Shown one piece after another: positions 33,449-41,990 of a DNA stretch of 64,000 nt. The notes under the pieces were generated by a model. That model was given only the letters and a program-made list of their open reading frames with translations, made no database searches and was not told the DNA's origin. The stretch lies in contig NZ_CP012401.1 of assembly GCF_001305595.1 (NCBI RefSeq), positions 496,001 to 560,000 of the forward strand, in the 5' to 3' direction. Both the position numbers and the translations under genes were made by a program. Numbering within the stretch: the stretch's first letter is position 1; each line of letters begins with the position of its first letter. The DNA is from Azospirillum thiophilum (GTDB lineage Bacteria > Pseudomonadota > Alphaproteobacteria > Azospirillales > Azospirillaceae).

Positions 33449-33670
33449 CTCTGTCCCTCATACAACGGGTTGGACGAAACTGACATATGGGTGTGAGCAT
33501 TCCGCCAAGCACCCAAAAAATCGAGAACGACGACGGCTTGGCCGGCAGAGAAGCTTGGGCGTTCGGCGGCGGTCAAGTCGGATCTTACCGAACGAGCGAA
33601 ACCGAAATGCGCGCTGCACAGCCCGCATGGTCACGATATGATGAGACGGAGGGCAAGAACGGAGGCACGG

Positions 33671-33811
33671 ATGCTCGACGACCTGCGGCGGGAGGCGGTG
33701 CTCGAGGTACTGGCGTCGCTACCGCTTTCCGAGCGACAGTGCGCACTGGCCGATGAGACGCTCGAGGATATGGCACTCGAGGACACCAATCAGATCATCT
33801 CCTTAACATAG
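33671..33811 (+). CDS. small hypothetical protein
   Basis: A 46-residue ORF (MLDDLRREAVLEVLASLPLS...NQIISLT) with GGAGG five bases before its ATG, in an otherwise gene-poor stretch. The sequence is acidic and helical and looks protein-like. I do not recognise the family. Confidence 0.45.
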   Translation: MLDDLRREAVLEVLASLPLSERQCALADETLEDMALEDTNQIISLT

Positions 33812-34157
33812 CCAGTTGATCGATCGCTTGCCCGCGGCGCGATCCGCAATCCAGGCGATTCGCAGGCGATAGCCGGCTGGTGCCGCCGGTTGGGAAGCGC
33901 ACGAGCACGGCGTTACAGCGAGGTGGCGCTACCCTCGGGCTCTGGAATGACGCCCCTGCACGGCGGCGTACACGCGGGTGCAGTCGTAGGTACCGTCGCC
34001 GGTCAGCGATGACACCGACCCGGGGACTTGATCGAGCAACGGAGCCACATGTGGCCCGTTGCGGTGAGGGATGTGGTGGCCGGCTGCCGAACAGGTGGAC
34101 GATCGTCGCGCGGACAGGGACGCAGTTCACCGCTCCGTCCCTGTCCGCAGAGGTCGC
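33812..34157. other. gene-poor stretch, nothing recognised
   Basis: About 350 bases between two small hypothetical genes. I see no supported ORF, RNA gene or repeat. Confidence 0.3.
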
Positions 34158-34574
34158 CTACCAGAGCAGGCGGAGATTGACGCGTTCGTCATCAGCGCAG
34201 GCCGGCCGGCTACGTTCGCCGATCTTTCCGATCACTACGCCAGCGCCGGCGCTACGCAGTGCCTTGAGGGACTCGGCGAGGTCGTGGGCGTAGCTACCGA
34301 GCAGTTCGGCCTCGGCAGCGGCTTGCCGGATTCGGCCGCCGATGCTGGGGGGAGCGCCGCGACGACGGCGGAGGCGTACGAGGTCGCGATCCAACTCGTC
34401 GAGGCTGTCGGCGAGGGTCTCGACCACCGAGCATGCAGCGATCGGCAGAGGCTGGTCGAGAATGACCCGGGGGCGGTGGCCGGCGGCGACTTCGCGTACC
34501 AGCGCAACGGCGAGGGGGTAGTCGTCTGGTTCGCCGACAACGACGGCCGGCGGGAACATCACGGTGTCAGGCAT
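34158..34574 (-). CDS. hypothetical protein
   Basis: A 138-residue protein from the ATG at 34574, which has GGAGAG seven bases upstream; the longer upstream frame is not protein-like. MPDTVMFPPAVVVGEPDDYP begins a mixed alpha/beta sequence. A helical, charged middle (VETLADSLDELDRDLVRLRRRR) and a Gly/Ala-rich C-terminal helix follow. I do not recognise a family. A long ORF on the opposite strand covers the same bases, but this strand has the better start. Confidence 0.5.
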   Translation of the reverse strand: MPDTVMFPPAVVVGEPDDYPLAVALVREVAAGHRPRVILDQPLPIAACSVVETLADSLDELDRDLVRLRRRRGAPPSIGGRIRQAAAEAELLGSYAHDLAESLKALRSAGAGVVIGKIGERSRPACADDERVNLRLLW

Positions 34575-35168
34575 TCGACTCTCCACGATTGGCGGTTCGG
34601 CCGAGTGACGGCCGAGGCATTGCAGATCGCCACCGACGGCGGCGATCTCAGAGCCAAGCGTGGAGAGGACGGAGAAAGGACCGCGCCAAGCCTGCGGAAC
34701 CCGACTGTTTGGTCGGAGAGCGGTTGCTCCACCTGACCAGCTCCAGTTCACAGCCCCTTCTGAGGACATATGGGTTCATCGCGGTGGCGACATCCCTCAC
34801 TGTTGAAACATTTTCTCTGCATGTCCGCCCCCGGGTAACCGTTGCATCGTCCACCGCGGCATTCACGACCAGACCTGGCAGAACCTCTCACCGCTCCTTG
34901 TCCGCCGACGCTCCTTGTCAGATGGGAATGTCGGGGGCAGGGAAGTCAGGAGTTCTCTGACGAGTTCAGGGGCGGCCTCGAGGCATCGCCGGTTGTCATC
35001 GGCTCTACCCTCAATCAGATCAGGACGATGGGGCAGGTCAATCAGACGTCAGCAGGAGGAACGAGGAACAGCGTCGAGCGCCGCCCAGTTAGCCCCCCAA
35101 TCCTGCCGCGTCCGTCAACGCTTCGTAAACCCGCAGGCCAGCCGGGTCGCCCCATGACCTTCGAAGCC
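34575..35168. other. gene-poor stretch before the integrase stop
   Basis: About 590 bases with no ORF that I would support and no recognisable repeat. Confidence 0.3.
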
Positions 35169-36494
35169 CTAGACCTTTGCTGACCGACCTCGGGGAAGCC
35201 GCGTCTGCCGCACCTCGTCATCCTTCACCTTCTGGCCGGGCACGGCGACCATGTGCTCCGGAACGATCCGGCGCTTGGTGTACTCTTGGATGTCGATCAT
35301 GATCTTGTCGATGGTCTGGGCGGCTTCCTGGCAGTAGCTCGGATCGTAGGGCGCGTACCGCTTCGTCGTCGGGGAGTGCCCGACCGGCAGCGTGTGTCCC
35401 ATGGTGATCTCGATCTGGTCATGGGGCACGCCGCGGCTCCGCAACTCCCGCGCCATCGTGTGGCGGAGCGAGTACGGCTGGACTTCACGCCCATCTGGGC
35501 TGCAAAGCAGGAAGCGCTGTCGAAGGGCCATCTTGCGATCGTCCGCCGTCATGGCTGCCAGCGCTTCCGCGTCAGGCAACTCGGCGAGCTGTTCCGCAGT
35601 TGCCGGCCAGATGCGGGCGCGCAAGGCCCGCCATGCAGTCCTAACCGACTTGACCGGCTTGTCCTCGAACGCGACCAGGGGACCGGTCACGCCGGTTGCG
35701 TGAAAATCGAGCGAGTGCGTCAACCGCACGATAGGACGGTACTTCTTGGTCTGCCGCCTCCCCTCCGGATTCAGAGCGACCAGCCGATGCAGGCGGTCAA
35801 CTCGGTCAGCCGTCAGTTGAATCGCGGCGTCGGGCCGACAGACACAGTTCAGCATGACCATGATGAAGGAGAGGAGGTGCGGCGACTCCTCGGGAATGTG
35901 CGAGATGAGAGCACCGATTTCCTGGAGGGTCAGCGGTCGTCCCTTCGGATCGGCGTCAGTCCGGTGCAGCCCTTTCTGGTCGACGCCCAACGCGTTCCGG
36001 ATAACGGGGACCTCGCAGAGTTCGTGCAGTTCTTGGGCTCGACCCAGGGCGGCCCTGCCATTGGACATGATGCGATCGATGTAGGAGTCGCTGCAGCCTT
36101 TTTCGGTACGCAGCCAATCGACGAACTCGCCCTGCCGCTGAATGGTGAGATCGGCGACCTTTGCCTCTCCCCAGAACTCCGTCCATAAGGCGAAGGCACG
36201 ACGCACCTGATCCGCCTGCGCCTGATGCTCGGCCCGGCAGTGGTAGTAGCGCAGCAGAACCTTGTTGAGCGCTTCGCCCTTGGGGTCTGCCTTCGTCGGT
36301 GGCGCGCTGTGCTTCAGCGCGTGCTCCGCGAGGAGGAGTTCCGCGGCGCGAAAGTCCTCCGTGCCAGTGCTGCGAGTGCGGCGCTGCTGTCGCTCGGCGT
36401 CGTACCAGGCGATGTAGAAGCGGTTTGAGCCGGGGACCTTGACGAGCCAGAAGTCACCGATTTCGGCGTAACGCTGTTCGGGTTGACGGGACAT
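35169..36494 (-). CDS. tyrosine site-specific recombinase (integrase)
   Basis: A 441-residue phage-type integrase. An N-terminal Arm/core-binding part (about 1-190) is followed by the catalytic domain: first Arg in NCVCRPDAAIQL, the second box as YSLRHTMARELRSRGV (the usual His of HxxR is replaced by Tyr/Ser), the MGHTLPVGH block, and the nucleophile Tyr in TTKRYAPYDP. It is transcribed toward tRNA-Ala, 2.6 kb away. An Xis-like gene lies just upstream and overlaps its start. It is the best candidate for the enzyme that integrated the island at the tRNA. Confidence 0.9.
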   Translation of the reverse strand: MSRQPEQRYAEIGDFWLVKVPGSNRFYIAWYDAERQQRRTRSTGTEDFRAAELLLAEHALKHSAPPTKADPKGEALNKVLLRYYHCRAEHQAQADQVRRAFALWTEFWGEAKVADLTIQRQGEFVDWLRTEKGCSDSYIDRIMSNGRAALGRAQELHELCEVPVIRNALGVDQKGLHRTDADPKGRPLTLQEIGALISHIPEESPHLLSFIMVMLNCVCRPDAAIQLTADRVDRLHRLVALNPEGRRQTKKYRPIVRLTHSLDFHATGVTGPLVAFEDKPVKSVRTAWRALRARIWPATAEQLAELPDAEALAAMTADDRKMALRQRFLLCSPDGREVQPYSLRHTMARELRSRGVPHDQIEITMGHTLPVGHSPTTKRYAPYDPSYCQEAAQTIDKIMIDIQEYTKRRIVPEHMVAVPGQKVKDDEVRQTRLPRGRSAKV

Positions 36495-36673
36495 GCGGCA
36501 ACGGTGCTCCTCTCGATGTAGGCCAGAAGCTGTTCGTGGGTGTAGCGGATGGATCGACCGTTCATGCCGACGCTGAGGTGCGCGATGGTTCCGCCCTTGC
36601 GGGCACGGGCCAGCATCACCGGGTGGATACCGAGCTGTTCAGCGGCCTCGCGCTCGGTCATCAGCCTAGTCAT
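36314..36673 (-). CDS. excisionase-like HTH protein, overlapping the integrase gene
   Basis: A 119-residue ORF with GAGAGGG before its ATG. The N-terminal 55 residues (TEREAAEQLGIHPVMLARAR...SIRYTHEQLLAYIER) form a MerR/excisionase-type winged helix. From about residue 60 the sequence turns Ser/Thr/Pro-rich and low complexity where it overlaps the start of the integrase in another frame, by 181 bases. Either the overlap is real or a short frameshift removed an earlier stop. The HTH domain itself is convincing. Confidence 0.6.
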   Translation of the reverse strand: MTRLMTEREAAEQLGIHPVMLARARKGGTIAHLSVGMNGRSIRYTHEQLLAYIERSTVAACPVNPNSVTPKSVTSGSSRSPAQTASTSPGTTPSDSSAALAALARRTFAPRNSSSRSTR

Positions 36674-37509
36674 CGATCCCTCTCGTCGTTCACATCCAGT
36701 GCGCCGGGCGGCACCAGCGGGTATTTCGGTCCGTCATTTCTCGACGTCCCTCGAGTCGCAGATTTTTTTTGATCAGGTGCTCTACCGGCGGCGGGTCAGG
36801 CCCCTGGTTCGCCCACGCAGGCCGGCGGTCATGGCGGCACTGACCAGTTCGACCAGGATGGCGCCGAGGCCGTACAGCCTCCGGTGCACATCACCACTGC
36901 GTGTTCGGCAGGATCGGCCAGTGTTGAGCGGACACGGTGGCTCTGCACCACCAGGGCAGGGACGCCCTCTAGAATTCTTCATTAGAACAATCATAAATTG
37001 CGCTAGTGAAGAATGTTTCCGCATTACGCCGCTTCGGTCTCAGTCAGTTCGGCGATGACGCGGGGCGTCTACGATGAGCGGTTGGATCGTAGCGGACGCC
37101 AATCACTGGGAGGCAGTCGCCGTGCCTACTGCTCTCCGCTCCTGGATTATGACGATCCCCGGTCGCCAGGGTCAGGGTGGATGACATCGGCAGTTGGCGG
37201 ACACGAGCGTACAACTAGCGGACGGGAGCTGTCCGTCATACGACGCGATCGGCATCGTCACGTCCCGGATCGTTCGTCTCATCCTCACGGCTGTCGTCCT
37301 TCTCCAGCATCGGTACGCCGGGAATATTGGTTCGCCCTTTCGGCGATGTCCCTCAGTCGTGTCGCTCTTTCCCGGACCACTGGCCGCGAAGTGCCCTCAC
37401 GATGCCCCTGTCGAGGGGCGTCGCCTTTCCTTGTTGTTCCTATGATTCGGCGGATTCGAAGGATTCAGGGAGCCGAAAGCTCTGCCCGATCAATCGACTA
37501 CTGACGGTA
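36674..37509. other. long gap upstream of the int/xis pair
   Basis: About 830 bases without a gene I would support. It presumably contains the int/xis promoter. Composition is slightly lower in GC than the chromosome side. Confidence 0.3.
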
Positions 37510-37619
37510 TTCCGGCATCTGTTCGGGAGGGTACCGGCATTCGTTTGGGGGAATTCCGGCATCTGTTTGGGAGAATTCCGGCATTCATTCGGGAGCTTTC
37601 CGGCATTCATTCGGGGATG
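37510..37619. repeat. five tandem 22-bp direct repeats (iteron-like)
   Basis: Five consecutive 22-bp units begin at 37510, 37532, 37554, 37576 and 37598. The consensus is TTCCGGCATTCRTTYGGGRG plus two variable bases. Units differ at only a few positions and have no spacers. The 22-bp period equals two helical turns and is not a multiple of three, so it is not coding. This is the architecture of initiator-binding iterons at plasmid origins or of a regulator array. An A-rich stretch follows directly. No rep gene is present in the window. Confidence 0.85.
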
Positions 37620-38003
37620 CTTCCAAAAAGCTAGCCGCAGATGGCAAAAAACCGGCAAAGGCAAACGAAAGCTGCCCGTAAGACCTTGATTCGAAAGGCG
37701 AGCAAAATCATCGAAGAGTCATTGATGATCTCGGAACGTCTTCCCGTCACCGCGAGAGTCTCCGATGTCGGAAAAATCGATACCAGCAGGCTATCCTTGA
37801 GCCTCCTCCCTTCGGGCGACCCATATAGCCGGTGCAACGAAAGGAGGAGCAACGATGTCGCATCACAACGGATACAGCCTCGACTGCACGAGTGTGGCGC
37901 AGCGACCGGTTGCCCCCCTGGGCGGCGGCTGGATCGACCGAATCTTCGGCATGCGATCTTCATCGAGCGGGCATAGACCTGCAGAACATCCTGGTTCTTC
38001 GAG
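37620..38003. other. region between the repeat array and kfrA
   Basis: About 380 bases. Two plus-strand frames open here: one at 37641 (MAKNRQRQTKAARKTLIRKA, basic and plausible for about 60 residues) and one at 37855 with a strong AAAGGAGGAG site. The second runs antisense through kfrA and is probably a truncated gene. Neither is secure. Confidence 0.3.
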
Positions 38004-38972
38004 TCAGGTGGGGGAGGCGGGCAACACCGGTTGGGTGGGTGGTGCTTCACTGTCCCTCGAGGGTGGCGCTGCCAGAACCAGATCGGCGAGAGGCAGCCGT
38101 TGGTCCGCGGATGCTGTCGTCATAGCCGGCGATGTACCGCCGACGTCATTCACCATGTCGGCGGTCTCCATTGCCGCACCGCCAGCGTGTTCTGCCGAAC
38201 GGCTGCAGTTCCGAGCCAGCGCTGGCGCTGTTGAGGTGGGGGCGTGGGGCTTTCCGGTTAGGTGGACTACGACCTGCTCCAGCGCCTTGGCCCGCCCGAT
38301 CGCCTCGGCGCCGGCAATGGCGAGGGTCGACAGCTCAGCGATGCGGCTCTCGGCTGCTTGCGCAGCGACCTCCAACTCTCGAACGCGCACCGCCGCCTCG
38401 GTCCGATCGCGAATCCCATTGATGGCGCGGCCGGCGACGGCACGCAGATCATCGAGGTCATCGGAGGCTTCGAGATCGACAGCTGCCAGCAGCGTGGCGA
38501 TGATCTCCTGCAGCGCCTTGACCTCGTCGGCAGCGATGATGAAGTTCGCGTCTGCCTGTTCCCGGCTTTTCTCCCAGGTCTGCCGCAGCGTCTCTACTTC
38601 GGCTTGCGCGACCGCAACGGCGGCGCCTCGAGCCGCCGCTTCCGCCTCGAGAAGCTGCATGGCCCGCTCCCGCTCGGCGGCGATCGTCCTGGTCAGGATG
38701 TGGGCGAAGGTCCGCGACAGCCCGTCCGCGGCTTCGCGCCACTCGCGCGGCAGTTCGACCTGCGCTTCTTCCGAGGGCAGCGTGGACAGCGGTATGGAGG
38801 GCGTTGCCGGCGGCGGCGAGGCGGCGCCGATCTCACGCAGGTGCCGACAGACCGTCGTCTTCGACCCGCGGGTCATTTGAACAATCTGGTCGGCTGTGGG
38901 CTCGATCCCTTCAACTCGAAGTGCGTCATAGGCGGCTTGCACCGCTGCACGCGTGGCTTTTGTGACAGACAT
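38004..38972 (-). CDS. kfrA: KfrA-like plasmid DNA-binding protein
   Basis: A 322-residue protein from the ATG at 38972. Residues 1-55 (KATRAAVQAAYDALRVEGIE...TVCRHLREIG) match the KfrA N-terminal DNA-binding domain of plasmid-borne regulators. A long alpha-helical, Ala/Glu-rich coiled coil follows (about 75-260, with LLEAEAAARGAAVAVAQAEV-type heptads), then an unstructured tail. KfrA proteins are autoregulators and stability factors of plasmids, which fits the neighbouring iteron-like array. A cluster of GGTAYGG words lies 67-140 bases upstream of its start and may be its operator. Confidence 0.8.
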   Translation of the reverse strand: MSVTKATRAAVQAAYDALRVEGIEPTADQIVQMTRGSKTTVCRHLREIGAASPPPATPSIPLSTLPSEEAQVELPREWREAADGLSRTFAHILTRTIAAERERAMQLLEAEAAARGAAVAVAQAEVETLRQTWEKSREQADANFIIAADEVKALQEIIATLLAAVDLEASDDLDDLRAVAGRAINGIRDRTEAAVRVRELEVAAQAAESRIAELSTLAIAGAEAIGRAKALEQVVVHLTGKPHAPTSTAPALARNCSRSAEHAGGAAMETADMVNDVGGTSPAMTTASADQRLPLADLVLAAPPSRDSEAPPTQPVLPASPT

Positions 38973-38998
38973 GTGATCACTTCCTGTGGTGGCATCGG

Positions 38999-39994
38999 TT
39001 ATAGAGGCAGCAGAAGAGCGATCCGCACGGCGGAGGAACCGGTACGGTACGGCTTGGAACGGTACAGGCCGGTATGGTCCGGTATGATCTCGATCCGGTA
39101 TGGTACGGCGCCGTCTCCAGGCCATATCGAATTGTCCTGCCATGGCGCCCTCCGCGACGGGAGGCGCCAGGGCACGGTTGTCACGCTGTTTCCGGTCCCG
39201 GCCGAGGTCGTCAGGGGTCGTAGGGGTTCTCGACGTGCGGAGAACGGCAGCGAGCGGCAGACGCCCCGCAGCGCCTGTAGGGTTGGACGCTGGAGCTCGA
39301 GGCGCAGGCGGTCGAGCTGCGCGTCGGGTACGGCGACGACGGATCCCCCATCCGGCGCCCCGGCCGCCGCCAGAACGTCGTTGAGACGGACCAGAGCCTT
39401 GGTCGCCTTGCCAGCGTCGGTCTCGATCTCGTAGAGCCGGTGAAGTCGGCCGCCGCGCAGCACGACGCCGTCGATCTGGGCGAGGCTCCGTTCGACGGCG
39501 GCCTGACCGAGCGCCGGCAGCGTCAGTCGGCTTCGCAGTCCGGGGTGCCGGCCACGGTCACCGGGCGGCAGATAGACGGCGTCGCCGAGCAGGAGGTGAA
39601 CGCTGGCCAGCAGCCCCTGAAGGTGCTCGTGCCGCGAGAGCGGACAGGGGAGGCCGGCGACGGTCGTCGGCGCTCCGGCCCCTGACAGAGCGACGGCTCG
39701 GATGAGGGAACCGGGCTGCACCTCGATGTCAGGATAGGGTCGCTTCCGGGCAGGGGTCAGCAGCTTGGCACGCAGCTCGTTGGCGATCTGCGCCGTCGCC
39801 TTGCCGGCGCGGTGCGAGCCTGAGGCGGAGGCCAGCAGTTCGGCCAGGCGGTCGGCATGGAGCCAGGCGCCGAGGACGTGCGGATGGCGCAGCACCGTTA
39901 GGGCATCGTCGGCGAGGGAGCCCGGCCGATGGCGGACAGGGGCGGGCCTGGTGGGATCGACGATGGCGGAATCCAGCAGGTCGGGATGAAGCAT
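38999..39994 (-). CDS. hypothetical protein upstream of kfrA
   Basis: A 331-residue protein. The ATG at 39994 follows AGGAGATTGCC, a strong ribosome site, and the longer frame upstream is rejected. The sequence starts MLHPDLLDSAIVDPTRPAP. It has an Ala/Leu-rich N-terminal half, a more charged middle (RLYEIETDAGKATKALVRLN) and a C-terminus that reads through the GGTAYGG repeat cluster (VPYRIEIIPDHTGLYRSKPY). I do not recognise a family. It lies 26 bases before kfrA on the same strand and could be a plasmid-type accessory gene. Confidence 0.6.
   Translation of the reverse strand: MLHPDLLDSAIVDPTRPAPVRHRPGSLADDALTVLRHPHVLGAWLHADRLAELLASASGSHRAGKATAQIANELRAKLLTPARKRPYPDIEVQPGSLIRAVALSGAGAPTTVAGLPCPLSRHEHLQGLLASVHLLLGDAVYLPPGDRGRHPGLRSRLTLPALGQAAVERSLAQIDGVVLRGGRLHRLYEIETDAGKATKALVRLNDVLAAAGAPDGGSVVAVPDAQLDRLRLELQRPTLQALRGVCRSLPFSARREPLRPLTTSAGTGNSVTTVPWRLPSRRAPWQDNSIWPGDGAVPYRIEIIPDHTGLYRSKPYRTGSSAVRIALLLPL
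39039..39109. promoter_or_regulatory. cluster of GGTAYGG direct repeats upstream of kfrA
   Basis: At least six copies of CGGTACGG / CGGTATGG-like words lie in 71 bases, at about 39039, 39045, 39059, 39069, 39079, 39095 and 39102. They sit 67-140 bases before the kfrA start, inside the 3' end of the preceding gene. KfrA proteins are known to bind direct repeats in their own promoters, so this is a good operator candidate. Confidence 0.55.
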
Positions 39995-40275
39995 GGCAAT
40001 CTCCTGCCCATGATCTGCCGGCCGGCAGGATGCCGGCGGCGGGGCAAGACGGGCGGAATGACCGGCCGGTGCCGCTGTTCTGCCGGATCGCCCCCATGGA
40101 TCGCCACCCCGCCGAGCGGCGGCGGTGCGTCCCAAGGCGGTGCAAGCGGATCGGGAAGCAAATGCGGATTTTTCGGGAACCGCCCCACCGGCACGATCCC
40201 ATATGAGCATTAGACCCTGCTCTTGACCGCGCCGATCCACAGATCGGCCGCCGTCGTCATGACAGGAGGTTCTCC

Positions 40276-40815
40276 ATGCGCATTCTCTACATCCACTCTT
40301 CCGCTCCCCCGACGGCCGATCTGCTCGACCGGCACGCAGCCGCGATCGCCGGCGCCCGCGTCCTGAGGGACAGCAGCGCCGAACAGGCCGGCCGCGACAC
40401 CCTGCTGACGCTCCTCGTCGATGGTGACGAACTTCTCGTTCCGGGCCTCGAGCATCTCGGCGCCACCAGCAGCATGATCCTGGCCTCGTTGCGCCGCGCC
40501 GTTGAGGTCGGCGCCCGTGTCACCCTGTTGCATGACGGCATCGACGGCGCCAGCATCCTGCGGGCCGCCGCTCTCCTCGAGGCCCTGCCGGACGCCGCCG
40601 ATATGCCGTCGCCACGCCGGGACAGCCGCCCTTACCGCCGCGCGACGCCCGAACGCGTCGCCGAGATCCTCGCCCTGTCGGCGAGCGGCATGCCGATCCG
40701 GGTGATCGCAGAGACGGTGGGGCTATCGTCCGGCACGGTCATGCGTGTCCGCCGCATCCATCGGGTTCTTCCCCACTCGTCCTGGCCTTCTGACTGCCTG
40801 GGCAGCGCCGACTGA
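40276..40815 (+). CDS. serine-resolvase-like protein lacking catalytic arginines
   Basis: A 179-residue protein with AGGAGG before the ATG. The N-terminal half aligns in pattern with serine resolvases: YIHSS with a Ser9 at the nucleophile place, GRDTLLTLL with Arg40 near the usual Arg45, and GDELLVPGLEHLGATSSMIL where resolvases have a DRLGR block. Here that block reads EHLGA, so two conserved arginines are lost. The long E-helix is largely missing, and the C-terminus is a resolvase-type HTH (ATPERVAEILALSASGMPIR). Probably a non-recombining DNA-binding relative, or a dead resolvase. Confidence 0.65.
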   Translation: MRILYIHSSAPPTADLLDRHAAAIAGARVLRDSSAEQAGRDTLLTLLVDGDELLVPGLEHLGATSSMILASLRRAVEVGARVTLLHDGIDGASILRAAALLEALPDAADMPSPRRDSRPYRRATPERVAEILALSASGMPIRVIAETVGLSSGTVMRVRRIHRVLPHSSWPSDCLGSAD

Positions 40816-40844
40816 TCCTCACCGTCAGGAGCGAGACCCGATCC

Positions 40845-41141
40845 ATGCAGCCCAACCGTCACATCCTCATTCACCTCGACGGCCGCCCGACACGAACGGT
40901 CGCCGTGTCCCTCGAGCGTTGCGTCGTGATGATCCACCGCTACACGCGCGACGGATTCTACGATTCCAGCGAGGTGATCGACCGGCTGCCGACTCCGGCC
41001 GAAGCCCGTGAAGCGCTGTGCCAAGCCCATCTGAGTGACCACTTCGCCGGATTGTCACAGGGCGATCGGGCGGACATCATCCGGAGGCTCGCCCTCATCG
41101 CTGTGGGAGATGCACCGCCGGGTGAGCATCGCACCCGATAA
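40845..41141 (+). CDS. small hypothetical protein
   Basis: A 98-residue protein (MQPNRHILIHLDGRPTRTVA...) starting after a CAGGAGCGAG site, 29 bases downstream of the resolvase-like gene on the same strand, so probably co-transcribed. A beta-rich first half (HILIHLDGRPTRTVAVSLER) is followed by helices. I do not recognise the family. Confidence 0.55.
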   Translation: MQPNRHILIHLDGRPTRTVAVSLERCVVMIHRYTRDGFYDSSEVIDRLPTPAEAREALCQAHLSDHFAGLSQGDRADIIRRLALIAVGDAPPGEHRTR

Positions 41142-41397
41142 GGCTGCCGGCCTGGCGGGATCGCTGATGCCGTGCAGCCGGTCGGTTGGGGACGGATTTC
41201 GAGATCGACGCCCGTCCCCATGGTCTTTCTCAGTCCCGGGCGGTTCCGCGTTGTTTCTGCCCTGATGCCCAAGGTCTGTATCGACGGCGGCTTCGGCTTT
41301 CGAACTGAACCTGGTTTTGACCCTTCGCCATAGCGTCGCCGGTTATGGTCGGGGGGCGACCCCCGGCGGTTGCCCCCTCAGGGTGACGAGCCGGCAC

Positions 41398-41700
41398 TCA
41401 CCGGGCGCGTCGACCCCGCACGCCCCGGCGCGTCGCCGGAGGATCGTCGGGCTTGCCGATGGCGGGAAATTCCCCGTGTCGGTTGGCGTCGGTGACGCCG
41501 GCGAGCAGATCGTCCAGCCTGTAAGACGGGGGCATGCTCGAGGGTACAGCGACCGCACCATAGGCCCGCAGGCCCGGACCGCGCCGGTTCGGCGCGGTGC
41601 CGGTGAAGGCGATGCCCGGCAGCTGCGCCAGCATCGCCGTCACGCGCCTGACCTCCTCAGGATCGTCCCCCATCAACCGGATCTGCACAGCTTTGCCCAT
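41398..41700 (-). CDS. operon gene 6: small hypothetical protein
   Basis: A 100-residue protein (MGKAVQIRLMGDDPEEVRRV...), last of six overlapping genes. Its ATG follows AAAGGA and lies 28 bases inside the previous gene's 3' end. The N-terminal half has a beta-alpha pattern (VQIRLMGDDPEEVRRVTAML) recalling small alpha/beta folds; the C-terminus is basic. I do not recognise the family. Confidence 0.6.
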   Translation of the reverse strand: MGKAVQIRLMGDDPEEVRRVTAMLAQLPGIAFTGTAPNRRGPGLRAYGAVAVPSSMPPSYRLDDLLAGVTDANRHGEFPAIGKPDDPPATRRGVRGRRAR

Positions 41701-41990
41701 CGTTCATTCCTTTCCCGTAGAAGTTCTGCCTGCTGGTGCGCGGTCAGCATGTCCATCAGCGCATTTTCAGCCGACTGCTGCGCCTCCAGTTGGTTCTCCG
41801 CCCGCCCGATCCCAGACCGGACGGGTGCATACAGGTTCGTCCGCCACCCCCATCCGATTCCCGGCTGGAGCGAGGGCCAGACCATCAGGAGCCAGCCGTC
41901 ATTGCCGGGACCCGACGGCCTCCAGGAAGTGAGGACGTCCCGCCTGACGGAGCTTTTGAGGGGGGACCAGTCCAGGAGCAGATCGCTCAT
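41673..41990 (-). CDS. operon gene 5: small Trp-rich protein
   Basis: A 105-residue protein from the ATG at 41990, which forms an ATGA overlap with the preceding stop. Several Trp residues occur in WGWRTNLY and WLLMVWPSL contexts. The C-terminal helix (EAQQSAENALMDMLTAHQQAELLRERN) parallels the C-terminus of operon gene 4 (EAQQAAEAVMVEQGALSAHAAAELIRQR), so the two look paralogous. Function unknown. Confidence 0.6.
   Translation of the reverse strand: MSDLLLDWSPLKSSVRRDVLTSWRPSGPGNDGWLLMVWPSLQPGIGWGWRTNLYAPVRSGIGRAENQLEAQQSAENALMDMLTAHQQAELLRERNERWAKLCRSG

Noticed and set aside
34071..34736. 221-codon plus-strand ORF over the hypothetical gene at 34158-34574
   Set aside because: It lacks a ribosome site and protein-like character; the minus-strand frame starts after GGAGAG.
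36774..36800. Short match to an antisense tRNA D-arm (GGTGCTCTACC)
   Set aside because: No surrounding cloverleaf can be folded; chance match.
37510..37619. CRISPR array
   Set aside because: The 22-bp units abut without spacers and no cas genes are present, so iteron-like direct repeats explain it better.
37855..38880. 341-codon plus-strand ORF with a strong AAAGGAGGAG site
   Set aside because: Most of it is antisense to the kfrA-like gene and Ser/Arg-rich. Only the first 40-50 codons could be a truncated gene, so it was not called.
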